This document shows, one piece after another, positions 6,503 to 13,072 of a DNA stretch of 18,693 nucleotides. The notes below the pieces were generated by a model, which worked only from the letters and a program-made list of their open reading frames with translations, ran no database searches and was not told where the DNA came from. A program made the position numbers and the translations under genes. The stretch's first letter is position 1. Every line of letters begins with the position of its first letter. Origin of the DNA: Bacteroides_E sp964528875 (GTDB taxonomy: Bacteria; Bacteroidota; Bacteroidia; Bacteroidales; Bacteroidaceae); contig CAZGUI010000047.1 in the NCBI GenBank assembly GCA_964528875.1, positions 1 through 18,693 of the forward strand, read 5' to 3'.

Positions 6503-7459
6503 GTGAAGAGTAATCTTTTATTTTTCGATCGGATTAAAGGAATTCTTTTTGCTTTAATCTCTTCGGGGACTTTTGGGTTAATCCCATTATTTACCATTCC
6601 CTTACGACAAGAGGAACAGATGAATGAGGTTTCAATAGTATTTTATCGTTACCTCTTATCCGCATTTTTTATCCTTTTATTATGTTTGTATGACAAAAAG
6701 AGTTTGAGAATATCTTCTCGTTCTTTACTTCGTCTATTGTTTATTAGTTTGTTTTATGCAGTAACAACCATTAGTTTGGTCTATGCTTATAACTATATAC
6801 CCAGTGGAGTGGTTACAACCATACACTTTTTATATCCTGTAGTTGTTGTCTTTTTAATGACCTTCATCTATAAAGAATCACTATCAAAACGCTTACTCTT
6901 TATTGCTCTCATGGCTATTGTAGGTGTTGGCTTTCTTGCTTTTTCTGGGGGAGGAGACAGTGAGTATTTACAAAATCATTCGATAGGAGTTATTATAGGA
7001 GGATTATTTTTAGCCCTCACTACAGCATTCACTTATGGGTTTTATATTGTAGGATTAAATTTAGGTGGAGTACGAGAGCTAGATAGTAAGGTGGTTTCTT
7101 TTTATGTACTGCTTTTTGGTGCTTTACTCTATGCTCTGTATGCCCAATTTACTAATGGACTTCAGCTAATACCAAGTGGTAAAGCTTGGATGAACTTAAG
7201 TCTATTGGCTCTTTTTCCAACTGTGGTCTCTTTAATCACTTTAGTTTTGGCAGTAAAGAGTATCGGCTCTTCCACAACGTCTATTTTAGGAGCAGCAGAG
7301 CCAATAATCGCTGTTATGTGTGGAGTATGGGTGTTTAATGAAGCTTTTTCTCTTAACAGTTTTATTGGACTTGTGTTAGTCATTATGGCTGTTACCTTGG
7401 TCATGTTGGATGTAGCAAAAAAGAAAAAGGTAAAAAGAGAAAAAAATAGAGTTGATTAA
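6503..7459 (+). CDS. DMT superfamily transporter (two EamA domains), GTG start
   Basis: A 318-aa inner-membrane protein with about ten hydrophobic helices forming two EamA domains (roughly residues 12-147 and 160-303). The second domain carries the typical GAAEPIIAVMCGVWVFNE stretch (263-280), which ends with the helix-9 glutamate common to the family. The start is set by an in-frame TAA at 6494-6496: the GTG at 6503 is the only start codon that keeps the first membrane helix, and the next Met is at residue 40. A basic tail (KKKKVKREKNR) follows the last helix, consistent with a cytoplasmic C-terminus. It follows the HAD gene by 13 nt. Family members export amino acids or other small metabolites, but the substrate cannot be predicted. 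Confidence 0.92.
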   Translation: MKSNLLFFDRIKGILFALISSGTFGLIPLFTIPLRQEEQMNEVSIVFYRYLLSAFFILLLCLYDKKSLRISSRSLLRLLFISLFYAVTTISLVYAYNYIPSGVVTTIHFLYPVVVVFLMTFIYKESLSKRLLFIALMAIVGVGFLAFSGGGDSEYLQNHSIGVIIGGLFLALTTAFTYGFYIVGLNLGGVRELDSKVVSFYVLLFGALLYALYAQFTNGLQLIPSGKAWMNLSLLALFPTVVSLITLVLAVKSIGSSTTSILGAAEPIIAVMCGVWVFNEAFSLNSFIGLVLVIMAVTLVMLDVAKKKKVKREKNRVD

Positions 7460-7880
7460 TAGCTTATAAAAGATTTTAGATATATACTGTTAAACCGGTA
7501 GGATTGATTATAACTCAATGCATAAATACCCTTTGGTGTTATTTACTTAATTCTTTTGAACTGTTGACAATATCGAGGTCTTATTTTTTACTGTTTTGTG
7601 AAACAATAAAGAAGATGATATCCAAATAATACTCTTATACCTAATAAAAGTAGTTCGATTACACCTTTTAACTTAGAGATACTTGTCTATCTTTGATTTT
7701 GTTCTAATCTTTTGGTTTATAGCTTTTTATGGGTTTACTCTGCTTGGCTTTGAATTGTAATATGGTTTACATTCTAAACATAAAAATAGTTCAGATTAAG
7801 TTTCCTTTTACTTAATTTAAATAGTTTCTTTATATACAGAATAAATGTAAGAAGAACTCCTCCTTTAAAATACACAAAAC
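7460..7880. other. 421-nt intergenic region with a promoter, no gene seen
   Basis: No frame here looks coding, and there is no clear terminator after the transporter gene. The one structured signal is the promoter-like pair at 7667-7695. If that is the start of the serine hydrolase transcript, it leaves an unusually long leader of about 180 nt, which is AT-rich and shows no strong hairpin. Confidence 0.55.
7667..7695 (+). promoter_or_regulatory. Bacteroidota-type promoter upstream of the serine hydrolase
   Basis: TTTA (7667-7670), a 17-nt spacer and TATCTTTG (7688-7695) repeat exactly the layout seen upstream of the 107-aa protein gene and, with TACTTTTG, the DUF5606 gene. The -7 part is an exact TAnnTTTG. 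Confidence 0.5.
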
Positions 7881-9200
7881 ATGAAAGTAAAACTATTATT
7901 CGCATTCTTGTTCGTAGGTATATCTTTAGTAAATGCACAAACATTCGATAAAAAGAAATTGGATACTCTTTTTGAGAGAATAGAAAATAGCCAAAAAGGG
8001 ATGGGTACTGTCTCCATTTATGAGAAAGGCCAAGAAGTATTTCAAAAGAGTTATGGATATGCAGATTTGGAGCATAATATTAAATCGAACGCACTCACAA
8101 AGTACCGCATTGGCTCTATAAGTAAGACTTTTACGGCAACAATAATAATGAGGTTAGTTGAAGAGGGAAAGCTAACTTTATCGTCTCAGTTGAGTCAGTT
8201 TTATCCTAAAGTAAACAACTCTAATCAAATCACTTTAGAACATTTATTGCAACATAGAAGTGGTATTTCTAACTTCACTTCTGTTGCTGATTATATGGAG
8301 TGGAATACCCGGAAACAGAGCAAAGAACAATTACTCAATAGAATTATTGAAGGAGGAACAGCATTTGTCCCGGGCAAAAAGTTTGAATATTCAAATTCCA
8401 ACTATGTTTTACTTGCATTTATTGCTGAGAATGTTTCCAATGAAAGCTTTTCTTCATTGCTTAACCGGATTATTGTAAAACCTTGTCGTTTGAAAAATAC
8501 AACTTTAGGTGGTAAAATACAACCTTCTAATAACGAGGCCTATTCTTATCTGAAGTTATCGGAATGGAAAAAAGGAAGTGAAACCGATATGAGTATACCT
8601 TTAGGAGCAGGAGATATTATTTCAACTGCATCTGATGTAAATAGATTTTTGTTTTGTTTATTTACAGGAGAAATAATAAGCTCAGAGAGTCTGTCAAAAA
8701 TGATGAGCTTAAAAGATAATTTTGGACTGGGATTATTGAAAGTTCCCTTTTACGATTTAATAGGCTATGGACATACCGGAGGTATTGATGGTTTTCAATC
8801 CAATGCTTTTTATTTTCCTGAAAAGGAGGTTTCAATTACCCTATTAGAAAATGGGGTAGTCTATCCTTTGAATGATATTATTATTGGGGCTTTAAGTATT
8901 TATTTTGGAAAAGCGTATGACCTACCTGAATTTACTGAAGCTATTGTATTAATGTCAGAAGATTTAGATCAGTATTTAGGGGTTTATTCTGCCCCAAACT
9001 TTCCTCTAAAATTAACCTTGACGAAAAAAAATAACACACTAATTGCACAAGGTACAGGACAACCTTCGTTTCCATTGGAGTGTTTTGCTAAAAATAAGTT
9101 TAAATTTGATGTAGCTAAAATAGAATTGGAGTTTATTCCTGAGGATAATAAAATGATTCTGAAGCAAGCAGGAATGACTTTTGAACTAACTAAAGAATAA
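7881..9200 (+). CDS. Secreted serine hydrolase, class C beta-lactamase/PBP4-type fold
   Basis: A 439-aa exported protein. Residues 1-20 form a signal peptide (MKVKLLFAFLFVGISLVNAQ), with likely cleavage after Ala19 or Gln20. The mature part is a Beta-lactamase (PF00144) domain of about 330 residues. It has the nucleophile motif SISK at 79-82 (Ser79, Lys82), the second motif YSN at 170-172, and HTG at 298-300 in place of KTG, which is usual for esterase and peptidase members rather than true class C beta-lactamases. The HLLQHRSGI block (121-129) is also family-typical. A C-terminal domain of about 80 residues (DLDQYLGVYSAP onwards) resembles the lipocalin-like or DUF3471-type tail often fused to these enzymes. 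It probably acts in the periplasm on peptides, esters or cell-wall fragments. Calling it a resistance gene would be unsupported. Confidence 0.93.
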   Translation: MKVKLLFAFLFVGISLVNAQTFDKKKLDTLFERIENSQKGMGTVSIYEKGQEVFQKSYGYADLEHNIKSNALTKYRIGSISKTFTATIIMRLVEEGKLTLSSQLSQFYPKVNNSNQITLEHLLQHRSGISNFTSVADYMEWNTRKQSKEQLLNRIIEGGTAFVPGKKFEYSNSNYVLLAFIAENVSNESFSSLLNRIIVKPCRLKNTTLGGKIQPSNNEAYSYLKLSEWKKGSETDMSIPLGAGDIISTASDVNRFLFCLFTGEIISSESLSKMMSLKDNFGLGLLKVPFYDLIGYGHTGGIDGFQSNAFYFPEKEVSITLLENGVVYPLNDIIIGALSIYFGKAYDLPEFTEAIVLMSEDLDQYLGVYSAPNFPLKLTLTKKNNTLIAQGTGQPSFPLECFAKNKFKFDVAKIELEFIPEDNKMILKQAGMTFELTKE

Positions 9201-9289
9201 AAACGAATACATCTTTTGGGAGGAAAACTTAGAGGGATAACTAATAGGTTACATTAGGAGCGAATCTAGTTGATTTTGGATTAAAATAG

Positions 9290-9332
9290 AGAAGCCTAAA
9301 CGATTCATTATAAATACATTTAGGCTTCTTTT
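9290..9332. terminator. Bidirectional terminator between the serine hydrolase and DUF4890 genes
   Basis: Arms 9290-9300 and 9319-9329 pair perfectly over 11 bp (AGAAGCCTAAA / TTTAGGCTTCT), with an 18-nt loop. They are flanked by T's on the right (TTTTAT) and A's on the left (AAAATA), so the hairpin can end transcription from both convergent genes. Confidence 0.85.
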
Positions 9333-9358
9333 ATAAAAATAGTTATGAAAAGTTCATT

Positions 9359-9877
9359 CTATCTTCTTGAATGTCTTCTAGTACGAGGAAGATCTCTTTT
9401 GTAGCCCTCCCCATCACAATATTCGCAACCCCTTCGTCCTTCAAAACGATTCTCTTTTCGTTGGGTGTACTTGGCGTATTGTTCTTTAGAGAATATTTTC
9501 TTTATTTCAGCATCGTAATCATCGAATAACTTTTTTCTGTCATTTTGAAGTTTTTCACGATCAGAATCACTTAAATCTCTGTAGCGATTCACTTTTTTAT
9601 TTTCTTCATTCTTATTAATCAGATTGTATTTTTCTGCTTGTTCTTGAGTTTTTTTAGTCCACTCTTGATTCAATTTTAATACTTTTTCTGCTTGTTTCTC
9701 AGTTAACACATAGTCAAAAGTCATTCGTTCTGTTCTGTTTTTTGCTCTTTCTTCAGGAGAAGTAACTCTATGAATTCGGTCTCTTTTGGGAGTTCTTTTG
9801 TTATCCCTGCGTTGTGCAAAGGCAAAAGCTGAACCTACCACACAAATCATTAATAATATACTTATTCTTTTTTTCAT
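9359..9877 (-). CDS. DUF4890/Spy-like periplasmic protein with C-terminal CxxCxGxG motif
   Basis: A 172-aa protein with a signal peptide (residues 1-22, MKKRISILLMICVVGSAFAF then AQ), followed by a highly basic, helix-rich domain. The pattern TSPEERAKNRTERMTF then VLTEKQAEKVLKLNQEW matches DUF4890 and the LTxxQ motif of Spy/CpxP-type periplasmic proteins. A second half ends FDDYDAEIKKIFSKEQYAKY, again like the LTxxQ-type repeat of these proteins. Family relatives are stress-linked periplasmic chaperones, so a similar role is a reasonable inference. What is odd is the tail. Residues 151-158 read CEYCDGEG, exactly one copy of the CxxCxGxG zinc motif of DnaJ, followed by a basic end (RRHSRR). 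It converges on the serine hydrolase gene. Confidence 0.82.
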   Translation of the reverse strand: MKKRISILLMICVVGSAFAFAQRRDNKRTPKRDRIHRVTSPEERAKNRTERMTFDYVLTEKQAEKVLKLNQEWTKKTQEQAEKYNLINKNEENKKVNRYRDLSDSDREKLQNDRKKLFDDYDAEIKKIFSKEQYAKYTQRKENRFEGRRGCEYCDGEGYKRDLPRTRRHSRR

Positions 9878-10104
9878 AATAGCTTATTTCATTTATGATA
9901 CAATTTATATTGTTGCAACTATTCTTATGACTAAGTAAAATTGGAAACGTTTAATTGGAATCTCTCTTTTAACTTATGTTAATGCGAGGAGTTAATACCG
10001 GAAGGGAAGTTCTTTCTTTAGAAAATAAGATTGTCAAGCCGGAAAAGAGTGAATAGATACGTATCTGAAGCTCTTGAAAACATTTAAGGTTCGATTGAGT
10101 TATA

Positions 10105-10138
10105 AAAAAATAGCGAACCTCATGTTAGATTCGCTATT
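10105..10138 (-). terminator. Intrinsic terminator of the DUF5606 gene
   Basis: On the minus strand, arms 10130-10138 and 10109-10117 form a perfect 9-bp stem (AATAGCGAA / TTCGCTATT) around a 12-nt loop. It is followed by a U run from the A tract 10104-10110, about 20 nt past the stop codon. Confidence 0.88.
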
Positions 10139-10159
10139 CCAATATCTTAGATAGAAGAA

Positions 10160-10588
10160 TTATTTTTCCGTCGTTTTTTCTTCAACAACCTCTTCTTCTT
10201 TAAATGAAGAGATATCGTTGGTAATTAAAATATTATACCAGCTAAGTACTTTTTTAATGTCAGAAACGTAAACTTTGTCTCTGTCAAAATTGGGTAAAAC
10301 CTCAGCTAAATAACCTCTAAACTCTTCCCCTGTAGCACGTTTGATGTTTAAGATGGTTTTTTGCCCTTTTTCCTTCTCTTTGATTGCTTCCAAAACATCA
10401 GACAAGGGTACATCGCTTTCATCTGTGTAGATAGCAATATCTGCTAGAGAGCTTACCTTTTGATGTGCAGGAACTGGAAATCTTCTTTTCTGTGAATTTA
10501 GAGACTCAACTATCCACATGTTTTTGCTTTGGGAGATTAATTTGTATAATCCTGGTCTTCCTGAAATAGCCAAAATGTCCTTTAACAT
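10160..10588 (-). CDS. DUF5606 family protein
   Basis: A 142-aa cytoplasmic protein of a Bacteroidota-restricted family. The opening MLKDILAISGRPGLYKLISQ, the block IAIYTDESDVPLSDVLEAIK (51-70) and LPNFDRDKVYVSDIKKVLSW (98-117) are the conserved parts. The last 17 residues form a charged tail (FKEEEVVEEKTTEK). The N-terminal part reads like a small beta-barrel binding domain (KLISQSKNMWIVESL). Function is unknown, although the family is near-universal in Bacteroidales and often sits close to thrS, as here. It has its own promoter (10700-10728) and terminator. Confidence 0.9.
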   Translation of the reverse strand: MLKDILAISGRPGLYKLISQSKNMWIVESLNSQKRRFPVPAHQKVSSLADIAIYTDESDVPLSDVLEAIKEKEKGQKTILNIKRATGEEFRGYLAEVLPNFDRDKVYVSDIKKVLSWYNILITNDISSFKEEEVVEEKTTEK

Positions 10589-10699
10589 AATTAATATATA
10601 AAAATTGATATATAAATTTTATCCTGAGTTTGTAAACCTTTAATAAAATAGATAAGAAACTCAAAGAACTACAAATTAAATGAGTTTGTAGATTTTCTG

Positions 10700-10728
10700 C
10701 AAAAGTACGAAAAATAAGGGTGAATAAA
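10700..10728 (-). promoter_or_regulatory. Bacteroidota-type promoter of the DUF5606 gene
   Basis: On the minus strand TTTA (10725-10728), 17 nt and TACTTTTG (10700-10707). The -7 element matches TAnnTTTG exactly. The leader to the start codon would be about 105 nt and begins with a small hairpin. Confidence 0.6.
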
Positions 10729-10910
10729 GGCATTGTAAAGATTAATTTTTTTTAATACATCTTAAGTCTTCTGATTTTACTACTAACTTTTATATTTGTC
10801 TTCCTTTTTGTGAATAACTTCTTTATGGATTTTTTGATAACAAGATTCTAATTAATGTAAATAATAGTAAAACAAGCCGTTAGAACAATGAAAAAAAGAA
10901 TAAATAAGAT

Positions 10911-10918
10911 TACATTTG
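10911..10918 (+). promoter_or_regulatory. Possible -7 element of the TPR gene
   Basis: TACATTTG matches TAnnTTTG exactly and would start transcription about 40 nt before the ATG at 10963. The -33 position is an A run with no TTTG, so the call is tentative. Confidence 0.35.
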
Positions 10919-10962
10919 TTTTCTAATTAAATAGAGATATTCATTATTGAATCTTAATTGGA

Positions 10963-12990
10963 ATGTTGAGAAAGCTTTTTTTACTTATTATATTATACCC
11001 TTTATTTCTTACGGCTCAGATTAATACAGATCGAGTTATGATGATTGCTCGTAATGCGCTGTATTTTGAGGATTATGTGTTGTCTATACAATATTTTAAT
11101 CAAGTGATTAATGCTAAACCCTATCTCTACGAGCCTTATTTCTTTAGAGGGTTGGCAAAGTTGAATTTAGATGATTATCAGGGAGCTGAATCTGATTGTG
11201 ATTCTGCTTTGGCACGCAATCCTTTTGTTGTCGGTATTTATCAAATTCGGGGTATTGCTAAGATTCGTCAAGATAATTTTGAAGGAGCTATTGAAGATTA
11301 TCAAACAGCCTTAGGTTTCGATCCTGAAAATGAAGTCCTTTGGCACAATTTAGCTTTATCATATATCAGAAAAGAAGACTATGATTCAGCGAAAGAATCC
11401 TTGGAAAGCCTACTTCGTATTTCTCCCCGTTATACCCGTGCCTACTTGATGCGTGGAGAAGTGTATTTACAACAAAACGATACTGTTAAAGCCTATAACG
11501 ATTTTACTAAAGCCATTGATATGGATAGTTATGATCCTGACGCATGGTCTGCTAGAGCTTATTTAAAGCTTAAACAAAAGAAATATAAAGAGGCCGAAAA
11601 AGACTTGGATCAAGCTATATATCTAAGCGTGAAAAATGCAAATAACTACATAAACAGAGCTTTAGCTCGCTTTCATCAAAATAACTTAAGAGGTGCAATG
11701 AGCGACTATGATTTAGCTTTGGATATTGAGCCTAATAATTTTATAGGCCACTATAATAGAGGATTGCTACGTGCTAGGGTAGGTGATGATAATCGTGCAA
11801 TAGAGGATTTTAATTTTGTGTTAAAAGTTGACCCGGATGATTTAATGGCAACTTTTAATAGAGGAATCTTAAAAGCACAGACTGGAGATTATGTGGGGGC
11901 TATAGATGATTACTCCCGTGTATTGGAAGTATATCCTAATTTTTTAGTGGGTTATTACCATCGTATGGAGGCACGTAAGAAAATTGGAGATAGGAAAGGT
12001 GCTCAAGAGGATGATTATAAAATTGTTAGTATTCAGTTGGATCAACAAAATGAGCGCTTATCGCAAGCACAAGGTACAACCCCTACAACTGAAGATGACG
12101 ATAAGGAAGATACAGAAGGAGAAAAAACACGTAAGCGTTCGGATCAAAATGTAGCAAATTATCATAAAATAATTATTGCGGATGATGAGAGTGCTAAACA
12201 ATATACCAGTGAATATAGGGGACGAGTACAAGACCGAAATGTTGAGGTTAAACTAGAACCTATGTACGCACTTTCTTATTACGAAAAAACACACGATGTA
12301 CGTGGAGATGTTCACTATCATAAATTTTTAGATGCCATCAATCATTCGGGAGTTTTACCTAAACCCATTCGTATTACAAATAGGGAAAAACCTCTGTCCG
12401 AGTCGGAGGTGAAAGAGCACTTTGATTTGATTGATGTGCACTCCGGTTTGATTGCTTCTAATCCAACCGATCCAATAACTCACTTTGCTCGTGCTCTGGA
12501 TTTTTACTTAGTCCAAGATTTTTCAAATGCTATAACCGACTTAACTCATGCGATAACGGTAGATGAAAAGGGGACTTTTTATCCGGCCTATTTTATGCGT
12601 TCATTAATTCGTTATAAGCAAATGATTTATGACCGTTCACAAGATGTTAATGTGGCAACAGATATTAAAGAGAAAAATGAAAATAAATTGGGGTATGATG
12701 TTATACTCAATGACTTAAGTCAAGTTATTAAATTAGCTCCGGATTTTGCTTATAGTTACTATAATAGAGGAAACATTTATACGGAACTCAAAGATTATAG
12801 GGCAGCTATAGAGAACTATGACAAATGTATTGAGATTGATCCGGCTTTCGCTGAAGCATATTACAATAGAGGGTTGAATAAAATTTATTTGGGTAATAAT
12901 CAAGCAGGAATTGCAGATTTAAGCAAGGCGGGAGAGTTAGGTGTTGTAGCAGCATATAATGTAATTAAAAGGTTCGGAAATAAACCCTAA
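10963..12990 (+). CDS. Exported tetratricopeptide repeat protein
   Basis: A 675-aa protein with a short signal peptide (residues 1-19, MLRKLFLLIILYPLFLTAQ). About nine consecutive TPR units cover roughly residues 25-360, recognisable by repeats such as AYLMRGEVYLQQNDTVKAYN, HYNRGLLRARVGDDNRAIED and FNRGILKAQTGDYVGAIDDY. Residues about 365-395 are a charged, disordered linker (EDDDKEDTEGEKTRKRS). After it comes a non-TPR segment of about 110 residues, then three or four more TPRs to the end (for example YYNRGNIYTELKDYRAAIEN). TPR arrays bind other proteins; with the signal peptide this one should act as a periplasmic scaffold, partner unknown. It sits 82 nt upstream of thrS, a placement typical of Bacteroidales. 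There is no catalytic motif and no lipobox. Confidence 0.92.
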   Translation: MLRKLFLLIILYPLFLTAQINTDRVMMIARNALYFEDYVLSIQYFNQVINAKPYLYEPYFFRGLAKLNLDDYQGAESDCDSALARNPFVVGIYQIRGIAKIRQDNFEGAIEDYQTALGFDPENEVLWHNLALSYIRKEDYDSAKESLESLLRISPRYTRAYLMRGEVYLQQNDTVKAYNDFTKAIDMDSYDPDAWSARAYLKLKQKKYKEAEKDLDQAIYLSVKNANNYINRALARFHQNNLRGAMSDYDLALDIEPNNFIGHYNRGLLRARVGDDNRAIEDFNFVLKVDPDDLMATFNRGILKAQTGDYVGAIDDYSRVLEVYPNFLVGYYHRMEARKKIGDRKGAQEDDYKIVSIQLDQQNERLSQAQGTTPTTEDDDKEDTEGEKTRKRSDQNVANYHKIIIADDESAKQYTSEYRGRVQDRNVEVKLEPMYALSYYEKTHDVRGDVHYHKFLDAINHSGVLPKPIRITNREKPLSESEVKEHFDLIDVHSGLIASNPTDPITHFARALDFYLVQDFSNAITDLTHAITVDEKGTFYPAYFMRSLIRYKQMIYDRSQDVNVATDIKEKNENKLGYDVILNDLSQVIKLAPDFAYSYYNRGNIYTELKDYRAAIENYDKCIEIDPAFAEAYYNRGLNKIYLGNNQAGIADLSKAGELGVVAAYNVIKRFGNKP

Positions 12991-13038
12991 CAAACATTTT
13001 CTGTTATATAGTATAATACTATAGAAGAATTAGTTAAT

Positions 13039-13068
13039 TTTGCAAAAAAAATAATATAGATAGATTTA
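13039..13068 (+). promoter_or_regulatory. Promoter-like pair directly upstream of thrS
   Basis: TTTG (13039-13042), an 18-nt spacer and TAGATTTA (13061-13068) fit the Bacteroidota promoter with one mismatch in the -7 box. However, the ATG at 13073 lies only 4 nt further on, so transcription from here would start at or inside the start codon. It is either a leaderless start or a chance match. Confidence 0.3.
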
Positions 13069-13072
13069 AGTT

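Larger units (their letters stand above)
10589..10962. other. 374-nt divergent intergenic region between DUF5606 and the TPR gene
   Basis: No gene is visible. It contains the minus-strand promoter at 10700-10728 and a TACATTTG box for the plus strand at 10911-10918. Near the minus-strand transcript start, CTACAAA (10669-10675) pairs with TTTGTAG (10685-10691). The decamer TGAGTTTGTA occurs twice (10625-10634 and 10681-10690). A further exact -7 match, TATATTTG at 10791-10798, lacks a -33 partner. Confidence 0.6.

Noticed and set aside
7881..9200. Reading the serine hydrolase as a beta-lactam resistance gene
   Set aside because: The third motif is HTG, and the C-terminal domain is of the esterase/peptidase-associated kind; the fold alone does not show beta-lactam hydrolysis.
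10087..10120. Alternative hairpin AGGTTCG / CGAACCT overlapping the DUF5606 terminator, as a possible antiterminator
   Set aside because: On the transcribed (minus) strand the competing arm comes after the U tract, so it would be made too late to prevent termination.
10506..10733. 75-codon minus-strand frame overlapping the DUF5606 start
   Set aside because: It overlaps a conserved gene in another frame and covers the promoter; residue use is typical of AT-rich noise.
10791..10798. TATATTTG as the main promoter of the TPR gene
   Set aside because: Exact -7 match, but no TTTG or TTTA at the right distance and a leader of about 160 nt; AT-rich sequence gives such matches by chance.
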